Positions 25,155 through 37,680 of a stretch of DNA of 64,000 nt are shown one piece after another. A program made the position numbers and the translations under genes. Numbering within the stretch: the stretch's first letter is position 1; each line of letters begins with the position of its first letter. This DNA is from Gymnogyps californianus. Lineage: Eukaryota > Chordata > Aves > Accipitriformes > Cathartidae. A model generated the notes under the pieces. That model saw only the letters and a list, made by a program, of their open reading frames with translations. It was not told the origin of the DNA and did not search any database. The DNA lies in assembly GCF_018139145.2 (NCBI RefSeq), contig NC_059473.1:3403003-3467002 (forward strand), in the 5' to 3' direction.

Positions 25155-25298
25155 ATGCAGGTGAAAGAAGTTTACTTTCTCCTGCTAATTATGTGGAGAC
25201 ATGTTTCATCAGTGGAGCAGGAGGTAGGAAACACTGTGCTGCAGGTGGGATTACGCCACTGCTCCCGGATTGTCATTAATGTAAAAGAGGTGGCATGA
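25155..25298 (+). other. Small ORF with signal-peptide-like start (hypothetical, 47 aa)
   Basis: The ORF starts 47 bp after a TATA box. The first residues, MQVKEVYFLLLIMWRHVSSV, read like a short secretory signal: a polar start with a Lys, a hydrophobic core FLLLIMW, and small polar residues SS before an acidic EQE. Directly after codon 23 the sequence is GAG followed by GTAGGA, so a splice donor in phase 0 is possible at 25224, as in many first exons that encode a signal peptide. Read through, the frame ends after 47 residues. No family is recognised and no downstream partner exon is identified. Chance is a real alternative: the hydrophobic core is short and similar frames arise in random AT-rich sequence. 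Confidence 0.18.
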
Positions 25299-26679
25299 TT
25301 ACAGCTAGTGATAGCTACTTTCTGGCAGGTGGCATTTAGGCTCTTGGACTCTGGATGAGCACAGACTCTTCTTTCTGTTTCCTTCCTTCTTTCTTTTTTA
25401 GAGTGATGAAATGTGGAAGATCTACAACCAGTAGGAAAAGGTGGGTCTGCATTTAGTAACACGTGGAAGGCTCTCTCTGGCATCACCACCAACAAAACCA
25501 CATGGACATGAAAGGGTGGTGCTCAGATACAGCTGTGAAAAAAATCCAGCTGATAAGAGCACCCACTCTTTTCAGCCTGATTGTAGGTCCATTCCTCCTT
25601 CAGAGGGGCGACGAGAAGAATCGTTACTACATCAGTTAGGTTTTTGTTCATATCTTGAGCTGACGCCAACTTCCCCCAGGCTTAATTCAACATTTAGTAG
25701 TGCTGGAAACACCAAAGAGAGAAGGAGAGAGGGAAAAAAAAATTAGCTGCTTTCTGTGCCTTAAGTGATGCAGATCCTTGAGTATTCTGTGTAAGAAGAG
25801 GTGCTATATGCTTTCTCTACTTCTGTTTTTATGTTGTACTGCTGATAATAACAAGAAAAGATTATACGAGTCTGAAATGATACGATGTTTTTGCTATTGG
25901 TTCTTGCTTTTGACACTGCTCCTTCACATCATACTTTTCCCATTTATTTCAAGTAGATGTCAGAAGTAGGAAATAAGCCCAATTTTGGTTTTGTTTTTTT
26001 TTTTAATTTTAAATGAGAATTGTAAATGCAAGGTATTTCTGCAATCCATAGAATACATCCCTAATTTTCTTCAGTTAGTGCCAAAACGTAAGAGCAATAT
26101 CTTATAAAAGCTGGCCCTGACTTATCCTGTCTCTTCTGTTCTTTGCTAAATGAGGGAAGAAAAAGACAGTTTATTTAAACAAAAGATAAGATGGATGTGT
26201 AATAATAAGGAAACATGAAAAAAACCTAAAGCTGGTAATGTTCTTTGTTTTCATAGGCAATCATTTGATTTAAAGTAATTTTAGCCAAATATTTTTATTG
26301 TTGTTCATTGTTGTTTTTGTAAGCTGTAATTCAAGTGTTATGAAATCTAATTATACAAGAAAGATTTGTCTAAATTCAAAGCAAAATCCCAAACATAATA
26401 ATAAAATTGCTATACATCCCCAGCTCAGCTCCTGTGAATATTAGTTCTCTGTTCAAAGACTCTCAATAGGATTCAATTTTGACCTAGAAGAAGGTGGCAA
26501 AATGTATCATCTTGTAGTGATAAAACAATATGAGTACAAATGGACTCAATCCAGTTCTGATGTAAGTTGTAAACAATTAAAAGTACATGAGCTACAATGC
26601 CCAAAGCTGATAGCTGAGGACATTACTACACGCTTGGGGTAACTCTGGGAACCGGAAAAACAATTGTTTCACAATAGGA
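25299..26679. other. Non-coding sequence, T-run near 25993
   Basis: Frames at 25172-25501 (minus) and 25441-25746 (plus) overlap each other on opposite strands and show no domains. A T-rich run lies at about 25993-26004. Nothing else recognised. Confidence 0.5.
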
Positions 26680-26826
26680 CATAAAAGCAACAGAAAATAT
26701 TTGTCTCCACAGAGTAATGCGCAGTCTTGCAGGGCCGTGTCATGTGGAGGATTTTTCAGCAAGCTGGCATGAGTGTGAGTGATGCATAATGGCAGCGGTG
26801 AATGGATTTCTGAATAGATTAGTAGG

Positions 26827-26834
26827 TGACGTCA
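26827..26834. promoter_or_regulatory. Full CRE palindrome TGACGTCA
   Basis: The perfect 8-bp cAMP response element occurs within a complex stretch (26690-27100) that keeps several homeobox-like and CCAAT-like motifs (for example AGCCAATCATAATAATGG near 26915). The full CRE contains a CpG and is rare in methylated intergenic DNA, so it may be under selection. CREB/ATF binding is inferred from the motif only. Confidence 0.35.
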
Positions 26835-27099
26835 TGAAAAAAGGACTATTTATCACCATAATTTAACACAAGATGCAACACAATGGCTTGATGGATGCAT
26901 TTTATGGTTTTCAGCCAATCATAATAATGGATCTATTGACTAAAGTTTTAGATGCCCTTTATATACCCTTCATGGATAAAAAAAGAACAACAAAAACAGA
27001 GAATGAAGAGGCTGAGAATATGTCAGAAAATACTTGCCAGGAATGTTTTCAAAATTCAGGCTTTCTGTGCAACAGCCTTTTGACCTAAAGCTTCCCCAA

Positions 27100-29155
27100 T
27101 TATTTTTTTGAATGCCTAAAAGGCTAATTATGCTCAACGAAAATATTTCAATTGAATATTGGAGTAATAGTCACTCACTCAGGAAACAAATATGAAATTT
27201 ATTTTTTTGCCTTCCTCGTCAGTTTTGATGACGAGATTCTTATCGTTGTAATGTTACATTGGTAACTTTAGGAGTGCCAGCTGGGTGTTAAAGTAGGACG
27301 CGACTGTCTTGTGCGGTGGTTTGGGCACTGAGGTAGGAGCAAGGAAGGAGAGGGATTCTCTGCTCTCTGCTGTTATGCCTTTAATATTAGACAGTTGATA
27401 GACAAGAATAAAAAGCCCATAAAGTAGACACCCAGACCCTGGCCTCTTCCTTCTCACGGGATTGCCTTAACCACTCAATAACTGTCTTTTTGGTCTCTTG
27501 CTAACTTTTCTTTCAGGGGACTTTTTTACTTTTCTGTTACCTAGTTGCCGAATAGGAGGAAAGATAGTGGTTGTCCCTTCTCAGCTTGATGGTTACAGCA
27601 GTTTCCTGGGAGTTGGGAGATGAAAGTTGAAATTCATTTAGGATGAGGAGGGCTTAGCAGATTCCCAAAGGGAGTGGAAAATCTAACTAGCAGAAGATGT
27701 CTCCTCAGGGAGGTACTGTGATTCAGCAGAGAAGGAGGGAGCTAAACAGAGGATCATCCTCCTTGGACCAAAAGCTTAATTTCTATATGCTGGAAAGCCT
27801 CCTGGATTTTACCTCTCAACATGGGCATGTTTGTATCCCTTTCAGGCAAAACACTGAAATGCAAGTTTAATTGCTGAGATCCTGTTTGAATGTTTTGCCG
27901 CACATGGATAGTGTACAAAACCAAGACACATGTGGGCAATGCTTTCAAGCAAAGATAGAAACAGCTTTTGGGATTTCATGTAAAGTAAGAATATGTTTCC
28001 GGACAGCTCTGGGAATTGATTTAAAATTTAAAATGTCAGCCCGTCTCTGATGTATGCCTACAGCATGAAAATCCACCTGATTCTTCATCTCCAGATACCG
28101 TCCTTCCACAAAGGGATGATCAAAGAAACAAGTAGGCTAACAGCTCCATAACTGCTTCCAAGTTGGATAGATGGAAGAGGTTTTCTGAACATTGTTGTTG
28201 TTATTACTGGGCTCTCTGTCTTAACTGTGGTCATTTAATTGAGCTTCTTGATGCTGGCATGTTGTATCTTTTCTTCTTGCTATTTTTTTGTGTTTGGACT
28301 CCATGGAAGGATCTGAAATACCTAAAACTGTGTGTCCTAAAGTCATGCATTCTGCTTCCTTGATTTTTCTACACTAGAAGTAAAAATTTTTAGCCAATAC
28401 GTTTTGGAGATACATATAAAAGCTAACAGAGCAACAAAAAGGGCCAAAGAGAGAGGTGTGTGGTTGTGGGATTGAAGGTGTAAACTTACTTAATAATGAC
28501 TAGGGTCAACCTGAATAGGTTTTTCTCCCTTCCGGAGAGAGTCCATGGCCAGGAGGACTGAGGAGGAACCCAGAAGTTTTGTTAGTCTCTCCATTTGGAG
28601 AACCTGGGAAGCAGGCTGAGAACAAGAAATGCCCACAGGGAGAAATGTAGGTTTTTTCACATGACAGAACAGTACAAACCACTTGTTCAGCTGAACCTTA
28701 AAAACCTCTCCACTAAGCTGATGGAACACTGGAAGACTGAACTTCCTATTTAATTTTATATAAACTAGCCTAAAAAATGACTTCAAGCTGACTAGGATTT
28801 AATTTTCAGTGCTAACCTTCAATTAATTTGTAACTTTTTTGGCACCCAGTTTGCTGGAAATGGCTGTAATTATGTTGTTTTCTGAACGGTGCATTCATTC
28901 AGGCCATACTGTCTAAGACTATTTATACAGCTGGGGAAAAATAATGGTAATTTAGGGGGATGGGGGAATGCTAATAGGAAACTTATTGAAAAATTCTGAA
29001 TTATCGATTTTGAAAAAATGTCTTAATAACTCTCGTTTAATATTTTAAACTGAATGTTTAGTTCTTAATTTTCAGAGAATTTGGGATAATTTATTGTCTT
29101 TAACAAGAAATGCATGGTCAGCTTCCCTACGGTTGCCTTTTATGCATCTTTGAGG
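27100..29155. other. Unique non-coding sequence
   Basis: No recognised repeat or gene. Frames 27254-27457 (minus), 27754-27948 (minus), 28163-28363 (plus) and 28490-28786 (minus) resemble no known family. Confidence 0.5.
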
Positions 29156-29222
29156 CTAGCACAATTATATACTTGCTGCAAAACCCCACGTTGCTCTTCT
29201 GTGTGGGGTTTTATAATGCTAG
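29156..29222. other. Imperfect 67-nt hairpin with 20 paired bases
   Basis: The right arm GTGGGGTTTTATAATGCTAG (29203-29222) is complementary to the left arm in three blocks: CTAGC (29156-29160), ATTAT (29164-29168) and AAAACCCCAC (29180-29189), with 3- and 11-nt bulges on the left. The innermost stem is 10 perfect pairs around a 13-nt loop. It is shorter and more bulged than a usual pre-miRNA. It could be a decayed inverted-repeat transposon or chance. Confidence 0.4.
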
Positions 29223-29741
29223 TGTTGTTTCTTAATTGATCTGCATAGCAGGGTCCAATTGCTGTTAGAGGAGAATTATTCAGAAATCTGAGAGGATGAG
29301 AACATACAGAGCAAATACGTTACCTTCTTTTTTTTTAGAAAAAAATGCAATAAAAACCTTTTAAAAGACTGTGCTGTTTTAATGCACAATAAACTGTATG
29401 TTTGCCTATATTGTAAAATACCGCATGTTTTCAAACTAAACAGATTCACTTCTGGTTTTTCCTTCTCATTTTCTGTAAGTTTAAAAGCTACTGAGGTTTT
29501 TGAGCATTTCTTTTTGTGTGTTTGGCATTAAAGGTGTTTGTATGTGTGTGTCTCCTCTTGTCTTTAAACCCAGTGGATGCTCCCTGCTGGTATTTATAGT
29601 CTCTCGTTTGAGTGTTTTTCTAGCTGAAGGCGCACTTTATGAAGATGGCAATTTGATTGTATTTCCAACCATATATTTGACATGGGTTTAAGGGCAGTAA
29701 TATTTGTATGTAGCCTTAACGCCCATAGTTTAGAACCAGAA

Positions 29742-30302
29742 CTAATTTGAAAGCTTAAAACTGTCATTAGGTTTTGAATTTTCAACTGTTTCTACATTTT
29801 CAAGAAAGAGCTTTTTTTTAGCTTTTAGGGTGACTGCTTTGATGTTTCTGCCCGTCCTCATTTCAGAAAGGCCAGGTAGCGGTAACCCGAAATCCTTAGT
29901 GGAACCTCTGGGCTCCTCCTCACCTGGGGACTCTTGCTGGAAATAGGTGGCCTCTATAGGTTTCTGACCCGTCTTCCCATAGTTTGACGGGAGCTCCCAA
30001 AGGGACTTTTCAGGGTACAGTTCTAATTCGTTCTGATTTTTTCTAGACAGGTGTAGTGGACTGGCACATAGTTGCCTCAGAGACCAAGTACCTTCCACAA
30101 ATTTCCAAGGCCACAGTAATCTGCACACACACTGTACGGACCTGTTCAGGTTATCAGATGCAAGGCACGGTTTCTTTGGGTGATGAGTAATAAAAACTGT
30201 TTGCCATAAGGCATAAGACAGAGGCCAAGTCTGAGTGGCTCTAAATGGCACATTCTCGGGATAGCCTCCTTCTATAACACTGATATTCACACACCACTGC
30301 AC
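29742..30302 (-). other. Unassigned 186-codon open frame
   Basis: This is the longest uninterrupted ATG-started frame in the window. The product has no signal peptide, transmembrane segment or motif I recognise. Its C-terminal half is rich in charged residues (ESPGEEEPRGS, LKAKKKLFLENVET). The DNA is richer in G+C than its surroundings, which partly explains the lack of stops. A CR1 begins some 400 bp downstream on the plus axis but does not overlap it. It could be a degraded exon, a transcript exon without coding role, or chance; I do not call it a gene. Confidence 0.15.
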
Positions 30303-30686
30303 TTGAGGAAACAGTATTTTGGGTGATAATCTATGATATGCTTCTAAGATTCAGCACAATGCTTTCTGCCAAAGAGAAGAGGGTTACAAATGACTTTAAG
30401 CCATGTTTGGGCTCTCCTGATCCTGGAATATTTTGGAAATTGAAGTGCCCCATGAAACCTAGACAGCTGGGAGAATCCTGTTTAAGCTGCAGCAGCACTC
30501 TGGGCTGTTGCAGGGCTGCAGAACCGTGTGTGCTGTGCTTCCCCTCAACAAGTGCCTGGGGCTGAGGAAGGGGTTGATAGAAGGCAGGTTTATGGTTGGG
30601 TTTTGCAGTTTTTCCTTGAGAGTCCTCCTGTTAGCATAAATAGGCTTAAAAAAGAGTGAGAATTTAGATAACTGCATGTGTGTAGT

Positions 30687-31300
30687 AGAATCAGAATTTT
30701 CACAGAATCACTGAATTGAGGTGGGAAGGCACCTCTGGAGATGGTCTAATCCAACGCACTGCTCAGAGCTAGGTCACCTGGAGCAGGTTGCTCACGGCCC
30801 TGTCCAGTTGGGTTTCGAATATCTCCGGGGATGGAGACTCCGCAACCTCTCTGGGCAACCTGGTCCAGCGTTCAATCATCTTTACAGTAAAAATTTTTTT
30901 TTTATGTTTAAACAGCATTTCCTGTGTTTCAGTTTCTGCCCATTGTCTCTTGTCCTGTCACTGGGCACCCCCGAAAAGAGCCTGGCTTCATCTTCTTTAC
31001 TCCCTCCCATCAGGTATTTATACACACTGATGAGATTCTGCCCTGAGCCTTCTCTTCTCCAAGCTGAACAGTCCCACTTCCCTCAGCCTCTCCTCATATG
31101 AGAGATGTTCTAGTCCTCTCATCATCTCAGTGGCCCTTCCCTGGCCTTGCTCCAGTATGTCCATACCTTTCTTGCACTGGGGAGTCCAAAACTGGGCACA
31201 GCACCCAGGTGTGTCTCACCAGTGTGGAGCAGTGGGGAGAGATCACCTCCCTCAGCCTGCTGGTGATGCTCTACCTAACGCAGCCTGGGATACTGTTGGG
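30687..31300 (-). mobile_element. CR1 LINE, 5'-truncated copy with ORF2 C-terminal remnant
   Basis: CR1 is the dominant non-LTR retrotransposon of birds, encoding an endonuclease/reverse transcriptase in ORF2. Read on the minus strand, this copy ends at the left with the CR1 3' end (TGATTCTGTGAAA, GGTGCCTTCCCACCTC). Internally, antisense to 31048-31098, it still translates as [17 protein letters not shown], which fits the conserved ORF2 C-terminal region. The 3' UTR region includes the complement of CCTGGTCCAGCG and GGCAACCTGG. About 600 bp of an element of several kb remains, so it is a dead, 5'-truncated copy. An A/T run at 30892-30903 adds small frame breaks. It is the least diverged CR1 in the window. 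Confidence 0.93.
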
Positions 31301-33178
31301 TGTTAGTCAATACTCAGATGCCAGATGATAGACAGTAATGAATTCAGGTGGATATTGGACTCGATTGTTTCTTATTTCATACTTAGTTTACTGTAGCATC
31401 AGTCAATCAATCAGAAGTTATTAACATGTATGTGTACAAGCTGATCTCCTAAAGAGCACATTTTCTTCTCTTTAATCCTTTTAAATATTTTATTTTACTT
31501 TCTCAAGTAGCTATATAAGTGGTGGAAAGGGAAAAGAAAATCCTGCAGGGGAGGAGTAAACAATTTTTCCTCTTTTTGTGAGATCTCTACCTGTAGATTT
31601 ATGGCAGAAGCATTAATTCCCTTGAACGTAAAGTTTTTTACTCTCCCTCAGTCTGAAGTTTTGTAGGTTCACATATTTTTGTACAAGGGTAGAATTGGAA
31701 TACAGTGGGCTTGCCTTACTGCTGATGTTCACACTGCTTCTTAAAATTACTGTTTGACTTATTCATGTCATTTGTCCTCAGAAAGGAATTTCATTGTTTC
31801 TAAAACTACAGTAGTCGGAATGAAAAAGCCTGAAAGATTATATTGGTCTGACATATACCTTTTTATGTGGGGAACATAATTACTTCTGAAAGAAACAGAA
31901 ACATTTTAAGATGGCTCCTGCTACATGAGTATGAAATTGTAGAGGTGTTAAATTTATTATCTGTTTTCCCGATTGAGGAAACTTGGTTTTGAACAGAAAC
32001 TGCACCACTTGAATAAATATTTGTCACACAGGAGAGTCAGTGTGTAGCTAAAAATGCTTTTTGTGCTGTGGCTTGTACAGTTTCCTACTTTTTCTTTTTC
32101 CTGTGTTGCAGACTACTTGTCACATTATACCGGTGGAAGGGTGAAGTTGTGGGCCATTGAGCACTGATTTCTCTCAGTACCACAATTACAGAGACACCTG
32201 TGCTAAATAACATTGTGCTGTTCTACTTTGAAAATTACAGGGCTTGGTCCCGCTCTAAGATGCACAGATGTACATCGCCTCCCTCTGCAAGCAGCCCTCT
32301 TACCTGAGCACACACACTCACTCACACCTCCTCTGCAAGTTAACTCACTCCCTTTCTGAGAGATGCTGCAGACCTCATAGCTCAACATCCATAAAATCTC
32401 CTTGATTAGTGTCATATGAATTCCTCCAAGTACTTCTGTTCTTCATGGCAAGTGTATTTTTGACTGAAAAAAATGACAAAAAGTGTGCACCTCCTCTTTT
32501 TCTGCTCAGGTCTCAGGGTTTGACCACTTCCCTTTGCAGTTTGTCTGTTTTTGCACTGCTCGACTCTCTGCCTGTTGTTTCAGGCTGCTACTCAAATTAC
32601 ACATATTCTAGTTATTATTTCCATCATTTAGTATGAATTTTACAGTGATGTTGTTTTTATGCTTCCTTACCCTGCCACATGTGTTAACTATACAGAAACT
32701 GTTCTTCTTGTGGAAGAAATTATATACCAAAACTACCCAGTAAAAAGCTTGTTTTATGACACTTATAAAATTAATGCCAAAAATGTATGGTAAAGCTTGA
32801 TTTTTTGACATTAATGGCTAGTTATTTAACATGTTATGCTCTTGTAGTGCCTGGAAAACAGCACTTAGATGTTCAGGTATGATCTCAAATTCCCACCCAA
32901 GGATTCAAAAGTTTAAGGGGTTGTTAAGTGAAGAGTAGGGGGACAAAGCACACAGGTTAATAACACCTGAAATGAATGGGAAGTGGAATAAATACCTGGA
33001 AATCTGCAATTTTTATTTTTTTTTTTAATGAGCCAAATCCACTATGTAGTGTACTGTTTAGATGATCCTTGTGCATAGCTGGGATATGGCAGCAAGTACA
33101 TCCATTAATCACTATCAGCCAGGCTGTACAACCTGTCCTTCAGGAAGAAGGCAGCTCCACAGAGTTATTGCAGCACCC
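31301..33178. other. Unique non-coding sequence
   Basis: No recognised element. The cysteine-rich frame at 32203-32415 (minus) lies in a CA/TG-rich low-complexity patch (about 32308-32335) and is not a convincing peptide gene. Confidence 0.5.
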
Positions 33179-33206
33179 CTCTCTCTCTGTCTCTCTCTCT
33201 CTCTCT
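33179..33206. repeat. (CT)n microsatellite
   Basis: About 14 CT dinucleotides with a single G interruption. Confidence 0.95.
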
Positions 33207-33896
33207 GGCTGGGATGTAGACATGGGATGGACTGATCCTCAGTTTTCCCTTTGTTGCTTTTTGTTATGTGAATGAGCATTTTCTTTGCACTTTCCTCTCT
33301 CCCTGTGGCAGTGCAACAAGACAGAGCTCACATGCTGATAATCTTGATCCATACTAGCAAATGAAATGGCTTTTGGTAGAGGGGATAGTCTTACAAAAAT
33401 CAAGGAGAAGAAACCCAGAGGCCTTATAGACATAAATTAACAGGAACCATGAAAACAAAAAAGTTTCAGTAAATGCGTTAAAAAAATAAGTTTTTTGGGA
33501 GCCTCTAAGAAAAGGTGACAAGTCAAATACATATAATTTACCACTTTATAAATTGGTAGACTCCAAGAACACATCATCATCTTATGCAATTTGTGATATG
33601 ATATTTAGCATGGATTCTGATTATGAAAGTCTTAGTTAACTGTAATTGTGGATATTACTGTCCCTCAGCTGTGGTGCAGGGCTCTACGGTGTGCTGTAAG
33701 AGGCTTGTTAGTGTGAAGTTTGGAAAATCACAGCCTCCAGAAGAAATGCAATGATTTGTTAAATATATCATACCTAAGCAGTTAACATTTTAGGGGGAAT
33801 ATTTCAGATAGAAAAAATATTTTTAGAATTGTTATCAATACCATTTATCATATTCCTGAACCTTTAACTCCTCAGTCCGAAGGAACTGACTAGCCT
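33207..33896. other. Unique non-coding sequence
   Basis: Nothing recognised. The frame at 33239-33433 (minus) is of chance length. Confidence 0.5.
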
Positions 33897-33920
33897 CAGA
33901 GAGAGAGAGAGAGAGAGAGA
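33897..33920. repeat. (GA)n microsatellite
   Basis: About 12 uninterrupted GA units, complementary in type to the CT tract 700 bp upstream. Confidence 0.95.
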
Positions 33921-36900
33921 TACAGAACTTATAATGAATGTATTAGAAAAATTTCTAAGAGACCTTGACATAGCTTGCAGAGATATATATGAGAGTGTCT
34001 CACTGGAAATAGAGGGAAAGGGTTTTTATGGAGGTCAGAAACCCTATGTCTGGCTTTGCTGGGTGATACAGTATTCATTTTTACTTCTGTCATTGTTCCA
34101 GGACTAAATATTTCTTGTCTTAAACCTCAGAGCAGCTAATTACAGAATAAAAAAAGCAAGAAACCGTTTGAAGCAGTTCATTTGTGTGAAGTTGGAAAAA
34201 AAGTCAACTGAAGTAGATTAGAGGACAAGTGCAGTCATCAAAGTAGCTTCATAAAAGCAATTTAATATGGGAAACTCATCTCTACATAGTGTGTCTGCAT
34301 TATCTGCCCATGTGTATACAAGTAGAGGTTTTGTTCTGTAGATACAACATATCAATCGTTTCAGTTCGCTTAGGATCAAGGACTGTTCTCCGATTCGCAG
34401 ACCAAATGGTGCAAAGTGACTTATGTCCCCACTGATCATGGGTTTTTTTCCTACAGAATGTTCATGGCCACATTCCATAACATCTGACCCTCCGTGGCTA
34501 TATGGCATGGCTATAGCCAGTATTCTCAGTTAAAACAGTATGAAATAATGTGTTTCAATCCACTAAAGCAGCATTTTTATAGCTCGACCCTGAGGATAGC
34601 TGTTACATGTTTTGGGGCATAAAATGAGGCCATGTGAATTGATGCTGCAAAGCCTATTGAGATACCTTTGAGGAGTCCTTAGGCTTAAAAAAGCCAAGCA
34701 AGTCTTGGTTCACCTAATCTGTCTAAGGGCAGTGGTCCTACACTGAACTGTAACCCAAACCTGGAAGGTTTTGACTGAAGGGAGCACTCTTAAAAAAAGA
34801 ACCTAGGAGTGAACTGGCATGCGTACAGTGTAGACAAGCCTGGGAGTGGTATTGACTCAGGGAATTAAGGTATTTAGAACTTTAAAAGTCTTTTCAGGAA
34901 AAGAAATAATGTTAAATCTCTTCTCTGCTGTGGGTGGCCCCTTCCATGCAGAAAGTATTTTAACCCTTCTATTTTTAGGTGATTTTTTTGGTACTCATAG
35001 GGGCTCTCTCTCATTCACAGAGAATCAATGTAAGTGTCTTTTTCTTTTCTCTGCGATGTGGTAGTTTGCTGAGATACGTGCATTTTAAACAGAAGAAAAC
35101 ATAAATACAGGCGAGACTGTCATCAGTTTAAAGTATTGCATAAGTGGTTAAATTTAATCACAAAGAGACAACCAGCTAATGGTTTTAGTGGAATTCATAA
35201 AATCCCATAAAATACAAAAGTTAAATTTTGTCATATAATGTGAATCAGTTATAGGAACCAGCACAGCTTCCTTTTCCCCCTGAATAAATTCTAAACAGTC
35301 CTTAGAAAATGAATTACCAGTCTGCAAATCAGGATGACATATTTTTCAGCTATAAAACTAAAACTACTTTCAGACCACTTAGCTAAAAAAAGGAAAAAGA
35401 AAAAAAAAAAAAGACAGTAACTTTGTTGTTACTGTGTTACTGTCAATAGTATTGGATGCTTGGTTGTGGCTCCATTTTAGCAGTTTGACCTTGTTTAGAT
35501 CAACCTGAATCAAATCGACAGACCTCCCTTACAATTTCCCCACCCCATCATAGAAAGCACATACCCTGCATGAGTGTATCCAGCTGGAGATGTGCCAATA
35601 GAAGTAATTACGTGATGAAACTATTTAACTTTGACTAAAATACTCTCACCAGGTTCTTTCAAACCGTGTGTCTTATATCTTGTTGAAGCAATTTTATATC
35701 ATGCCTTTAAAGTACAGTAATGGCCACTTGCATTGACAGAATCCTCGTAAAAGAAGAAGACCGAGACCTTGCTCATGAAGTGCTATTGATTTTCTGAGTT
35801 CCTGCTAGAGTTGCCAAAGATACAACACTGTTGTTAGGGAGAGAAGATACTTTGGCCTTCAATATCACAGGAGGGTTCCTGTGTAAGCACAGGCGTCAAT
35901 GGGTTTCAGTGATAAATAATGCATTTTGGTGATAACTGCCCATATTATTTTGTCAGTTTTATATGACTCAGCATTTGCTCTTGCCAAGCATTTCTTTAAT
36001 GTCACTGCTGGCTGCTGAAGTTTGAGCTAATTGTAAGTGCTATTTATATTTTAAAGGTCCATTTGCATTATGGCAAAAAGCTAAAGTTTCAGTTTATCTT
36101 AGGCTATGGTTGGTTTTGATCAGTAGGAAAACTAAAGACACCCCCAACGTGACTCATTGTGGTATTTCCAAAGGTAGGGCATTGTGAATGAGAGTTAAAT
36201 ACTGTACTCTGTATATGTCTGTAGCAAAAGAGTCTAGTATTTTATCTACTGTATTCAGACCATAGTTCTGCGAGCTGCCCTGCACCAGTGCACGAGGCAT
36301 GAAAGGCATTTGCACAAGTCCGTGTTACAGGTGAAAGTGGAAAACAGAGAGCGTCATCCCAAAGGGCACTGCTGCTGCTTCCCGATGCAGCCAGCCAGGT
36401 AATGGGAAGAGTGTGCACAGCCTTTGCTCTGCACAGCTGAGCTGGCATTAAAAGGAGAGCTGATCTCTGCTTGTTTAGGGTGCTTGGGTAGATTTGTTTT
36501 CCCAGAGAAGGGACGTACCAGTTTGTGATTCTGGATCTGAGTCCTTTTCTGCTCCTGGGACAGCTCTGTTTACTGCCCACTACTTGGGGCAAATTACATG
36601 TGAAGAGTCTTTGGGCACCCTTGGCTTGTGTGCCTGAAAGGTTGGTTGTTTGTCCAGCTGTCCTTGGTGGTGGAATCTATGCCCACAAATGTCGTCTCAT
36701 TTGTGTCCTTAGGCCATTGCAGCAATATATCTGAACTACCGGTAATATAATCTCACCAACTGGCAAGCTACCTCACCCCAGACATTTGAGGAAACATTTA
36801 CAGAGCTCTGTCCTAATGCTGCAAATCCTAATGGTGTCCTCTAAAAGCATAAACTTTTACTTGTAGGCATTACAATTAAATCTTAATGGATTGTGCTTTT

Positions 36901-37680
36901 GTGACTATCACATTATTGTAGCCAATAGATAATTATTATTTATCAGTAGGGGGAAAAAAAAGGGCTGGCTAGGAAAATTATAGCTATGATAATTAGTTTT
37001 TGATGACATTAACCAATTAATATAATTTTATGTTTTCCATTTCGAGATTTAGGCAAGGTTGTCTTTATTTTCATTTCTATTCCAATGTTTGAGTCAGTTT
37101 AGTCCTTCTGAAAGGGTTGCTATTGGGTGCCCTGGAGGGTGCCGTCATCACCAGGCAACAGAGGAGACAATGCTGAAAAGAAATTGCACAACATAATTTC
37201 CCTCCACCTTCCCCAAATGTGTCCTTGTTCCGAGTGACATGAATCAACTTTAAGCCCTATTGCCCCCTTCATTTCCACCCTGAGGAGCCTTGGGGGAGGG
37301 GAAAAAAAACCCAACAAAAACCCTGAGAAGTGATTATGGTGGAAGAAATATTGCTCACCTGTATCCCTGACTGCACAGAAGTCTCTCCTTAGTGGTTTGA
37401 ATACAGTGGAGCTTGGACAGTGGGGAAGGGGGAACAGCTAGTGTCTCCTCTTCCCGTCTCATCTCCAGGTCTGCAGCACTATGGTGGTGTTGCGCTAATG
37501 TGTACCATTTGGCTTACTCCTGGGGAAGGATTAAGATCGTGGCCACCAGATGTCCAGGCAGGCAAAATGGGCTTTATAAGACTGGATTCTTTGGGTTCAG
37601 TCATTTTCTTCCAGATCTGAAGAAAAAATTGTCTTATCTATCTGACCTAAGACCACTCTGAAATGTAAATGTATTTATAG
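33921..37680. other. Non-coding sequence with minor low-complexity tracts
   Basis: Includes an A-rich tract at 35388-35413 and a possible repeat relic around 34735-34845 (AGTGTAGACAAGCC motif). Frames at 34218-34508 (minus) and 36242-36592 (minus) have no recognised domains. Confidence 0.5.

Noticed and set aside
30721..31101. 126-codon plus-strand frame, and overlapping frames at 30788-31030 and 31098-31328
   Set aside because: These lie antisense to the CR1 fragment at 30687-31300, whose true frame on the minus strand still shows the ORF2 C-terminal signature.
32203..32415. Cysteine-rich 70-codon minus-strand frame as a defensin-like peptide gene
   Set aside because: There is no signal peptide at its start, the cysteine spacing fits no family I know, and part of it is CA/TG-rich low complexity.
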